Below are positions 18,439-25,777 of a stretch of DNA of 64,000 nucleotides, piece by piece. The translations under genes were made by a program, and so were the position numbers. The notes below the pieces were generated by a model. That model made no database searches. It had not been told where the DNA came from and worked only from the letters and a program-made list of their open reading frames with translations. The first letter of the stretch is position 1, and every line of letters starts with the position of its first letter. This DNA is from Actinomycetota bacterium (GTDB lineage: Bacteria; Actinomycetota; Geothermincolia; Geothermincolales; RBG-13-55-18), in NCBI GenBank assembly GCA_014360655.1, contig JACIXC010000010.1:1-64000 (forward strand). The letters run 5' to 3'.

Positions 18439-18998
18439 AACCCACCGGCCACGAGCTGCTGAGAAGGGATACCGTGTTCGAGGGGAAGGTGGTGCGCCTC
18501 TACGTGGACCTGGTAAGGCTTCCCAACGGAAAGGAAGCCGAGCGCGAGGTCGTCCTGCACTGGGGAGCTGTGGGCATGGTGCCCATCGACGCCGAGGGGA
18601 GGGTCATCCTGGTGCGCCAGTACCGGCACGCTCCCGGGGAGGACCTGCTGGAGATACCTGCGGGGAAGCTGGCGGAGGGGGAGGACCCCCTGGACTGCGC
18701 GGTGAGGGAACTGAAGGAGGAGATAGGCTGCGAGGCTACCACGTGGGTAAAGCTGGCATCCTTCTACACCTCGCCCGGCTTCAGCGACGAACTGCTGCAC
18801 CTTTACCTGGCGGAGGGCCTGGTGGAGGGAGAAGCGGAACCGGAGGAGGACGAGTTCCTGGAGCTCGTGCGCATGCCCCTGGAGGATGCGCTCGCCCTGG
18901 TGTCAGAGGGGGGGGTAAAGGACTCCAAGACGGTGGCGGGACTTGCGCTGGCGATGCTCCACAGGCGCGGCGAGTACGGCGCGCAAGGAAAGGGATGA
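18435..18998 (+). CDS. NUDIX hydrolase, ADP-ribose pyrophosphatase type
   Basis: The 187-residue protein contains a complete NUDIX box, from GKLAEGEDPLDCAVRE to LKEEIG (about residues 76-98), and the preceding VILVRQYRHAPGEDLLEIPAG segment characteristic of ADP-ribose pyrophosphatases (NudF/YffH group). Such enzymes hydrolyse ADP-ribose to AMP and ribose 5-phosphate, removing a reactive sugar. The gene starts at ATG 18435 inside the last codons of the M20 peptidase gene, so the two are coupled. The C-terminal part after residue 165 is less conserved but in the same codon style. Confidence 0.9.
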   Translation: MKPTGHELLRRDTVFEGKVVRLYVDLVRLPNGKEAEREVVLHWGAVGMVPIDAEGRVILVRQYRHAPGEDLLEIPAGKLAEGEDPLDCAVRELKEEIGCEATTWVKLASFYTSPGFSDELLHLYLAEGLVEGEAEPEEDEFLELVRMPLEDALALVSEGGVKDSKTVAGLALAMLHRRGEYGAQGKG

Positions 18999-19109
18999 GG
19001 AACGAGGGGGGCTCGCCGCCGGCTGGCATGGCGGGACAGGGAGTAATAGGGCTGGGGTGTGCGGGTCCCGTCGCCGGCGGGGGGTGCGGAAGCGAAAGGC
19101 GTGGTCGTC

Positions 19110-20258
19110 ATGATCGTCGGGGTACCGCGGGAGATAGTGGATAAGGAATACCGAGTGGCCCTCACGCCGCAGGGCGCACATGAACTGGCTGCGGAGGGAC
19201 ACCGCGTGCTGGTGGAAAAGGGGGCAGGCGAGGGTTCGAGCATCTCCGACGGCGATTTCGCATCCGCCGGAGCGGAGATCGTCCCCGCGCGCGAGGATGT
19301 TTTCGGTGAGGCGGAGCTCATCCTCAAGGTCAAGGAGCCGCAGGAGAGCGAGTATCCCCTGCTGCGCGAAGGGCAGATCATATTCACCTTCCTCCACCTC
19401 GCGGCGCATCGCGGCCTGACGGAGGAGCTTATCAAGCGCAGGGTGGTGGCCATCGCCTACGAGACGGTGCAGCGCCAGGACGGCTCCCTTCCCCTCCTCG
19501 CGCCCATGAGTGAGGTCGCGGGGCGCATGGCTCCCCAGGTGGGAGCGCATTACCTGGAGAAGATGAACGGGGGGAGGGGCATGCTCCTGGGGGGAGCCAC
19601 CGGGGTGCCGCCCGCCAACGTGGTCATCCTGGGGGCGGGCATCGTCGGCAGCCACTCCGCCATCCTCGCCACGGGGATGGACGCCCACGTCATGGTGATG
19701 GACAAGAGCGTGGTCAAGCTGCGCTACCTGGAGCATATCCTGCACGGGCGCATAACCACCCTCATCTCCAACAAGATGAACGTGCGCGAGGCGGTGCGCC
19801 AGGCGGACGTGGTGATCGGCGCCGTCCTGGTACCGGGCGCCAGGTGCCCGGTGCTTGTGGACGAGGAGGTGGTGGGCCAGATGCGTCCCGGTTCCGTTGT
19901 GGTAGATGTTTCCATCGACCAGGGGGGATGCTTGCAGACCTCCCGCCCCACCACCCACTCCGACCCGGTGTACGTCCTGCACGATGTGGTCCACTACTGC
20001 GTCGGGAACATCCCGGGAGCCGTGCCGCGGACCTCCACCTACGCCCTGACCAACGTGACCCTTCCTTACGCTTTGCTCATAGCGGAAGTGGGGTTGCGAG
20101 AGGCGGTGAGGCGCGATCCCAGCCTCGCCAAGGGCGTGAACACCATCGAGGGCAAGATCACGTCGCGCCCGGTGGCGGAAGCCCACGGCATGGAATACGA
20201 ACCGCTGGATATCGTCCTGCCCATCGATCTTCCCGGCGGACAGCTTTTTCCCTATTAG
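19110..20258 (+). CDS. ald: Alanine dehydrogenase
   Basis: Ald interconverts L-alanine and pyruvate plus ammonia with NAD(H). The chosen ATG at 19110 gives [20 protein letters not shown], exactly the usual N-terminus, and a 382-residue protein; upstream in-frame starts at 19059 add a non-conserved leader. Motifs are the substrate-binding Arg and Lys region ([22 protein letters not shown]), the His in [14 protein letters not shown], the Rossmann loop [14 protein letters not shown] and the C-terminal [19 protein letters not shown]. The ribosome binding site is weak. The product could feed peptidoglycan or nitrogen recycling together with the adjacent peptidase, but that link is only by position. 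Confidence 0.95.
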   Translation: MIVGVPREIVDKEYRVALTPQGAHELAAEGHRVLVEKGAGEGSSISDGDFASAGAEIVPAREDVFGEAELILKVKEPQESEYPLLREGQIIFTFLHLAAHRGLTEELIKRRVVAIAYETVQRQDGSLPLLAPMSEVAGRMAPQVGAHYLEKMNGGRGMLLGGATGVPPANVVILGAGIVGSHSAILATGMDAHVMVMDKSVVKLRYLEHILHGRITTLISNKMNVREAVRQADVVIGAVLVPGARCPVLVDEEVVGQMRPGSVVVDVSIDQGGCLQTSRPTTHSDPVYVLHDVVHYCVGNIPGAVPRTSTYALTNVTLPYALLIAEVGLREAVRRDPSLAKGVNTIEGKITSRPVAEAHGMEYEPLDIVLPIDLPGGQLFPY

Positions 20259-20273
20259 GCAGGTGGAGGGGGG

Positions 20274-21182
20274 ATGCAGGGGGACGCCGGTGCCTGGCAG
20301 GAGCTGCTGAGGGAGTTCTCCGTCTTCCTGAGGACGGAGAGAGGGCTCGGCGAGCGCACGGTGGAGGCCTACATGAGGGACCTGCGCCGTTTTTGCGATT
20401 TCGCCGTGCGGAAGGGGTATGGGGCTCCAAGCGAGGTGAAGAGAGAGGGGCTGACGGAATTCCTCTCGGAGATGCGGGAGCGGGGGCTTGCGCCCCGTTC
20501 CCTGGCACGCATGGTGGCTTCGCTGCGCACCTTTCAACGCTTTCTCCTCGAGGAGGGAGGGGCTGAGTCGCTCCCCGTCGGCGACCTGCCCTATCCCCGC
20601 CACCTCAAGCCACTTCCCAGGGTCTTGAGCCGGGAGGAGGTGGAGTTGCTCCTGGACCAGCCCATGGTGGGGGATGCCGTGGGGTTGCGGGATCGCGCCA
20701 TGCTGGAAACCCTTTATGGGACCGGGATACGCATATCGGAGCTGGTGTCTCTCAACGTCGAGGACCTCGACATGGAGGAGGGCGAGATGAGGGTGATGGG
20801 GAAGGGCGCGCGCGAAAGGGTGGTGCCTGTGGGAAAGACGGCCGCCGACGCCATAGCCGCGTATCTGGCCCACGGGCGCACCAGGCTGGCGCGTTCCCCC
20901 GCGCAGAGAGCGCTCTTCCTCAACGCGAGGGGAGAGAGGATCACCCGCCAGGGAGCCTGGGGAGTGGTGAAGAAGTATGCCCGCCGCGTGGGGCTGGAGG
21001 ACGCCATGACCCCCCACACCCTGCGCCACAGCTATGCCACGCACCTGCTGGAAAACGGGATGGACCTCCGCTACATACAGGAACTCCTCGGCCACGTGAG
21101 CATCAGCACCACCCAGGTCTACACCCACGTGAGCAGGAGAAAGCTGCGGGAGGTTTACCGGAAGGCCCACCCCCATGCCTGA
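20274..21182 (+). CDS. xerD: Tyrosine recombinase, XerC/XerD type
   Basis: The 302-residue protein fits chromosome-dimer-resolving Xer recombinases. It has an N-terminal SAM-like core-binding domain (residues 1-95, LREFSVFLRTERGLGERTVEAYMRDL) and a C-terminal catalytic domain. The active-site set is complete: Arg in YGTGIRISELVSL, Lys in GKGARERVVP, HTLRHSYATHLL (His and Arg), GHVSISTTQVYTHV (His and the nucleophile Tyr). A chromosomal location between ald and a radical SAM gene, without phage genes nearby, supports a housekeeping Xer role rather than a phage integrase. Whether it is XerC or XerD cannot be decided. It starts 15 bases after ald. Confidence 0.92.
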   Translation: MQGDAGAWQELLREFSVFLRTERGLGERTVEAYMRDLRRFCDFAVRKGYGAPSEVKREGLTEFLSEMRERGLAPRSLARMVASLRTFQRFLLEEGGAESLPVGDLPYPRHLKPLPRVLSREEVELLLDQPMVGDAVGLRDRAMLETLYGTGIRISELVSLNVEDLDMEEGEMRVMGKGARERVVPVGKTAADAIAAYLAHGRTRLARSPAQRALFLNARGERITRQGAWGVVKKYARRVGLEDAMTPHTLRHSYATHLLENGMDLRYIQELLGHVSISTTQVYTHVSRRKLREVYRKAHPHA

Positions 21183-21288
21183 GCTCTCGAGGGCGGCGGC
21201 ACCTTCTTGTGAGCGCTGGAGCGTGCTCCGTGGAGTGAACGGGGAAGCGTCCGTGGTGCGACGAGGGTTTCCCGGGAAAGGATTTGGT

Positions 21289-21294
21289 TATAAT
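21289..21294 (+). promoter_or_regulatory. Consensus -10 element upstream of the radical SAM gene
   Basis: A perfect TATAAT occurs at 21289-21294 in a 230-bp gap, about 119 bases before the radical SAM start. No clear -35 hexamer is seen at 16-18 bases. The leader is long enough for regulation, but I see no strong hairpin in it. Confidence 0.4.
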
Positions 21295-21412
21295 ATATGG
21301 AAACATAACGGGAAAGGCGCGTTTTCATCACATGCTGCGCCATCTCGATACGAGGGAGGAGGTGATAGGACAGGGCTTAGTGATAAAAGAGGGAACGGAA
21401 GGAGGTGAAGCG

Positions 21413-22765
21413 ATGCCCGACGTATCAGGGATAAGGGATTACATGATCAAAAAGACCATCAACGGCTTAATCTTCGTCTTACCCAACGTGCCCGACGACA
21501 AGCTGCTATCGTTCGCCGAGAAGTTCGTCAAGGACATCCGCTGGCCGGACGGGCAGGAATTCGTCAAGAACCTCATCCTTCAGGTGAAGAGGCGCCTCCC
21601 CGACCTGCACAAGAACGTGCGCAGGGGAGCCATCAACTTCCTCACCGACGCGCTCTTCTACAAGGCGCGGGCGAGGGAGGAGTTCGAGCGTCGCAGCGGC
21701 TTCAGCCCGCCCCTGCTCCTGGTCATCAGCCCCACCATGCGCTGCAACCTGCGCTGCGTGGGATGCTACGCCGGCATGTACTCGAAGAAGGACGACCTCC
21801 CTGCCGATGTTTTCGACCGCGTGATCCGGGAGGCCAAGGAGATGGGCATATATTTCATAGTCATCTCCGGTGGGGAGCCCTTCTTCTACGGTCCGCTGCT
21901 GGACACCTTCCGCGAGCATCACGACGTGACCTTCCAGGTCTACACCAACGGGACGCTCATCGACCGCGAGCTGGCGGGGACGATAGCCGAGCTGGGCAAC
22001 GTCATCCCCTGCATCTCCGTGGAGGGATACGAGCGGGAGACAGACGAGCGCCGGGGGGAGGGCGTCTACGCCAAGGTCCTGCAGGCCATGGACAACCTGC
22101 GCGAGGCGCGGGCCCTCTTCGGCTTCTCTGCCACCGTCACCCGCTTCAACTCGGACCTCCTCACGAGCGAGGATTTTGTGGACTTCTACATGGAGGAGAA
22201 GGGGTGCTTCATCGGGTGGTATTTCCAGTACATGCCCATAGGCACCCGGCCTTCCCTTGACCTCATGACCACTCCCGAGCAGCGCATGCAACGCTGGGAG
22301 CGCATCAACCGCATACGCCGGGAGAGGAGGGCCCTCATCTCCGACTTCTGGTGCGATGGTCCCCTGGTCGGGGGATGCATGGCGGGAGGCCACAATTACC
22401 TGCACATCAACCAGAACGGGGACGTGGAGCCCTGCGTCTTCGCCCATTTCGCGGTGGACAACATCAAGGAGAAATCCCTGGAGGAGGCGTTGAACTCGGA
22501 GTTGTTCCGCAGCATCCGCAGCCGCAGGCCCTATCACCCCAACCTCCTGCGCCCCTGCATGATCATCGACCATCCCTACGTCCTGCGGGAGTGCGTGGCC
22601 GCAAGCGGTGCCAGGGCCACCCATCCCGAGGCGGAGGGGATACTCACCGAGCTGGCACCGGACCTCGACCGTTACGGCGAGGAGTACGGGAGGCTGGCCG
22701 ACGAGGTGTGGATGGAACATTACCAGGAGCCTTACCTGCGGGCGGAAGGGGCCAGCTCGGCCTGA
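21413..22765 (+). CDS. Radical SAM protein with C-terminal SPASM-like region
   Basis: The 450-residue protein begins at ATG 21413, 8 bases after a strong AAGGAGGTG; frames open further upstream are not conserved in style. After an N-terminal helical part of about 110 residues, the radical SAM core starts with SPTMRCNLRCVGCYAG, whose CxxxCxxC binds the 4Fe-4S cluster, followed by the VISGGEPFF (GGE-type) motif. The C-terminal region has scattered cysteines (GGCMAGGHNYLHINQNGDVEPCVFAHF, then RPCMIIDHP and LRECVA), as in SPASM or twitch domains carrying extra clusters. Such enzymes modify peptides, proteins or cofactors. No precursor peptide gene is evident next to it. It is transcribed alone, with its own -10 element and terminator. 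Confidence 0.88.
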   Translation: MPDVSGIRDYMIKKTINGLIFVLPNVPDDKLLSFAEKFVKDIRWPDGQEFVKNLILQVKRRLPDLHKNVRRGAINFLTDALFYKARAREEFERRSGFSPPLLLVISPTMRCNLRCVGCYAGMYSKKDDLPADVFDRVIREAKEMGIYFIVISGGEPFFYGPLLDTFREHHDVTFQVYTNGTLIDRELAGTIAELGNVIPCISVEGYERETDERRGEGVYAKVLQAMDNLREARALFGFSATVTRFNSDLLTSEDFVDFYMEEKGCFIGWYFQYMPIGTRPSLDLMTTPEQRMQRWERINRIRRERRALISDFWCDGPLVGGCMAGGHNYLHINQNGDVEPCVFAHFAVDNIKEKSLEEALNSELFRSIRSRRPYHPNLLRPCMIIDHPYVLRECVAASGARATHPEAEGILTELAPDLDRYGEEYGRLADEVWMEHYQEPYLRAEGASSA

Positions 22766-22785
22766 CGCCTGGAAGGGAAGGGACA

Positions 22786-22815
22786 GAGGACCGCCCCGAG
22801 CGGGCGGTCCTTTTG
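22786..22815 (+). terminator. Intrinsic terminator after the radical SAM gene
   Basis: A perfect 9-bp GC-rich stem (GGACCGCCC at 22788-22796, GGGCGGTCC at 22802-22810) with a 5-base loop is followed by TTTT. It lies 20 bases after the stop codon. Confidence 0.85.
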
Positions 22816-23119
22816 TCGAAGCGGGAGAACGTCGACGCCGCCTTCTTGGACGTGCCGTGCTCGCGGGGCCCGGGATGCAGGGCGGCGGGGCGGGATGAAA
22901 CCCTGGGGAAACCCTGGGGATTACAAGGGCGCGGCGAGGTGCAACCGTCGGCTTATGTCGTTCCCGCTGGGGTATGGGGCAGCGGGAGGGGGCCGTGCGG
23001 CTTCCGGCGTGCCGGGATACCAGGACAGGGGCGATAAAACCGCGTGGAACGGGAGGCTAAAGGCATGCGGGGGGAGAATGATAATATGATCCGTATCCGG
23101 AGCGTGAAAGGATGGGGGC
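22816..23119. other. Intergenic stretch without a recognisable gene
   Basis: About 300 bases between the terminator and the next gene hold no convincing ORF or RNA. A short AT-rich segment, GATAATATGAT at 23080-23090, is a possible -10 region for the gene starting at 23120, but no -35 match is seen. Confidence 0.4.
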
Positions 23120-24079
23120 ATGGACGAGGTTTTCTTCGGGGAAGGGTGGCTCGACGAGCTTCTGAGGGAACCGGCGCCTCCCGAGGACTTCCGGGCGAGG
23201 GTAAGGAGCAGGCTGCGGGAGGCGGAGGAGGAAGGCGGGGTTTCCTGGGAGGACGAATGGAACGAGATAGACCTTCTCGTGTCCGCGGGGGAGGCCGGTG
23301 CAGCCCTGGGCAAAGGGGTGCGTTCGCTGCGCAGGGCGGTCGACCTGCTGGGTGGGCTCCTGGAGGGAAACGAGAGGGTGCTGGAAAGGCCGTTCAGCCC
23401 CTTCCTCGTGCGCAGGCGGGAGATAGCGAGGGTGCTGCATCCCCGCGAGGACGTGGAGAGGCTGGCCTCCTCCCGCGACGACCTGGACGTGGTGGTCAGC
23501 CTGGAGCTGGTCAACGATGCGCGGCGACTGCTGGCCAGCTGGGGGGTCAACGCATGGGGGGAGGAGCCATTGCGCGTCATCCCCCGCCTGGAGAAAGACC
23601 TTGAGGGGATACGCGGTATCCAGGCCTCCCTGCGCAAAAGCGAGGAGGAAGGGCTGGAGGACATTGAGGAAGAGGTGAAGCTGGCGGACCGCTTCGCCAC
23701 CGTGGCCACCGATTTTGCCCGCGACCTCCTTGAGCTCCACCTGCTGAACACCCGCAACCCCGAGGTGCCCATGCGCTTCCGCATACTATGGGATACGGTG
23801 AGGCAGCTCGAGGAGGAAGACGCGGCCGCCGCCGCCTTCGAGGCCCTGCAGGTACTGCAGGAACTCCTGCAGCTGGCCGGGCTGGGTGGTGGGGAGACCC
23901 TGGAGACGGTGGACCTGCTATACGACCGCTTGAGCGATCCCGAGGGGCTGCGGCGGGCCGTGGACCGCCTCACGCAGGCGCGCAGGGAGGGAGCGGGCCT
24001 TCTCACGGCCGAGGAGGCCGGGGAGCACGTGAGGTCCATCCGGCAGGCCGTTACGGATCTGGGCATCGATCTGGAATAA
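23120..24079 (+). CDS. Conserved-looking helical protein, function unknown
   Basis: I do not recognise this 319-residue protein. It is acidic, almost wholly alpha-helical by composition, has no membrane segment or signal peptide, and no known catalytic motif. The N-terminus (GEGWLDELLREPAPPEDFRARVRSRL) resembles the short linear regions of regulatory proteins, and the rest is a series of amphipathic helices rich in Glu, Leu and Arg. Codon use is the same as in neighbouring genes, so it is very likely coding. It stands alone between a terminator and deoB, 144 bases before the latter. A structural or scaffold role is possible, but nothing in the sequence proves it. Confidence 0.65.
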   Translation: MDEVFFGEGWLDELLREPAPPEDFRARVRSRLREAEEEGGVSWEDEWNEIDLLVSAGEAGAALGKGVRSLRRAVDLLGGLLEGNERVLERPFSPFLVRRREIARVLHPREDVERLASSRDDLDVVVSLELVNDARRLLASWGVNAWGEEPLRVIPRLEKDLEGIRGIQASLRKSEEEGLEDIEEEVKLADRFATVATDFARDLLELHLLNTRNPEVPMRFRILWDTVRQLEEEDAAAAAFEALQVLQELLQLAGLGGGETLETVDLLYDRLSDPEGLRRAVDRLTQARREGAGLLTAEEAGEHVRSIRQAVTDLGIDLE

Positions 24080-24223
24080 AATGGATGATAGGGCTGGAAG
24101 CCGCGAGGGGACGCAGGGGACGTGCTTCGGGCACGGGAGACGTCCACCCTGTCCGGAGGCGCGGGTTGAAGGAAGCACGCCGTCGGCGCGCATGAGATGG
24201 CAGCGCCGGGGGAGGAGGACGTG

Positions 24224-25414
24224 ATGGCGCGGCGCGCCGCTCGCGTGGTCTGGCTGGTCCTGGACGGCGTCGGGGCGGGAGCGCTGCCCGACGCCGCCGA
24301 CTACGGCGACGAGGGGGCTGATACCCTGGGGCACGTTGCCGCGGCGACGGGCGGTCTGAGCCTTCCCGTGCTCGAGGCCATGGGTATCGGAAACCTGACG
24401 TCCGTACGCGGGGTGCGCGGTCGCCGCGATACCGTGGGGGCGTACGGAAGGATGATGGAGGCCTCCCCGGGGAAGGATTCCACAACCGGGCACTGGGAGC
24501 TCGCGGGCGTGATACTGCAGAAGCCCTTCCCGCTCTATCCCCGGGGTTTCCCGTCAGATCTGGTGGAACGCTTCGAGGGGCTCATCGGCAGGAAGGTGCT
24601 CGGAAACAGGGCCGCTTCAGGCACGAAGATCATCGAGGAGCTGGGGGAGGAGCACCTGCGCAGCGGCAGCCCCATCCTCTACACCTCCGCGGACAGCGTC
24701 TTCCAGCTCGCGGCGCACAAGGACGTGATACCCCTGGAGGAGCTCTACGACATGTGCCGGAAGGCGCGGGAGATGCTGCAGGGGGAACATGCCGTCTGCC
24801 GGGTCATCGCGCGCCCTTTCGTGGGCCGGCCGGGTTCCTTCCGCAGGATAGGCGCGGAAAGGCTGGACCTTTCCCTGCCGCCTCCGCGCCCTACCGTCCT
24901 GGACATGTGCAGTTCCGCCGGGCTTCCCGTCAAGGGGGTGGGTAAGGTGGGAGACCTGTACGCGGGGCGCGGCTTTATCTCCAGCCCGCACACGGAGGGC
25001 AACGCGGAGACCATGTCTCGCCTGCTGGAGGAGGTGCGTGCGGGAGGGGAGGGCATACTCATGGCCAACCTGGTGGACTTCGACATGCTGTACGGGCACC
25101 GGCGCGACGCGCGCGGCTTCGCCCGCGCGCTGCGGGAGGTGAACGACTTTTTGCCCCGCCTGCTGAGATCCATGGGGGAGGGGGATGTGCTGGTCGTCGT
25201 CTCGGATCACGGCTGCGACCCCACCTTCCACGGCAGCGACCATACCCGGGAATACGGCATTCTGCTCCTCTCCGGCGGCATGGTGAGGGAGGGCTGCGAC
25301 CTGGGGACAAGGCGGACCTTCGCCGATTGCGGCAGGACCGTCGCCGATCTACTCGGCCTGGACGCGGAGGGGCTGGACGGGGAGAGCTTCGCCGCCGAGG
25401 CTTGCGCGGGATGA
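24224..25414 (+). CDS. deoB: Phosphopentomutase
   Basis: DeoB interconverts (deoxy)ribose 1-phosphate and 5-phosphate in nucleoside salvage. The 396-residue protein (start ATG 24224 behind GGAGGAGGACGTG; an in-frame ATG at 24197 lacks such a site) fits the alkaline-phosphatase superfamily member. Metal-binding motifs visible are VVWLVLDGVGAGALPDA near the N-terminus, the phosphorylated Thr region PGKDSTTGHWELAG (about residues 83-96), NLVDFDMLYGHRRD and VVVSDHGCDPTFHGSDHTREY (metal-binding Asp and His near the C-terminus). It is a single gene here, not next to other salvage genes. Confidence 0.96.
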   Translation: MARRAARVVWLVLDGVGAGALPDAADYGDEGADTLGHVAAATGGLSLPVLEAMGIGNLTSVRGVRGRRDTVGAYGRMMEASPGKDSTTGHWELAGVILQKPFPLYPRGFPSDLVERFEGLIGRKVLGNRAASGTKIIEELGEEHLRSGSPILYTSADSVFQLAAHKDVIPLEELYDMCRKAREMLQGEHAVCRVIARPFVGRPGSFRRIGAERLDLSLPPPRPTVLDMCSSAGLPVKGVGKVGDLYAGRGFISSPHTEGNAETMSRLLEEVRAGGEGILMANLVDFDMLYGHRRDARGFARALREVNDFLPRLLRSMGEGDVLVVVSDHGCDPTFHGSDHTREYGILLLSGGMVREGCDLGTRRTFADCGRTVADLLGLDAEGLDGESFAAEACAG

Positions 25415-25777
25415 GTAGAAAGCGGGCTATGATACCCGCGCTGCCGGGAGGGTGCCGCAACGGAAGGCCGGAGGAGAAGGGCGGATCGCGGCGGGGAGGG
25501 CTTCGCGGGCGGGTTGCCGCGTCGTTACGGCATGCGCTTTGCGCATCGCGGGGGATCGGGGAGCGGGTTTCGGCGGAACAGGCGTTTAAGTGTACCCCAG
25601 GCTTCAGCGGAATAGGCATGAGGGTATATCCTTATCGTGGAAGACATTGTCGTGGAAACAGCCCGCCTGCGTGAGCGCGGCCGGGCGGGACGGCGGGCAC
25701 GCCCGGCGGTGGCGTGCTCGAGTCCCCGGGGGAGCGCGGCGGGCGCGGTTCGGCGGATCGCGTGAAAGGACTGTCCG
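25415..25777. other. Intergenic stretch before the DHH-CBS fusion gene
   Basis: These 363 bases contain only short overlapping open frames in several directions, none with a ribosome binding site and recognisable content. The segment around 25585-25640 is less GC-rich (TTTAAGTGTACCCC... GGGTATATCC) and may hold the promoter for the next gene. I see no RNA gene or repeat. Confidence 0.4.

Noticed and set aside
20274-21182. Phage or element integrase
   Set aside because: The Xer-type length and catalytic set, and the lack of phage genes or att sites, favour a housekeeping Xer recombinase.
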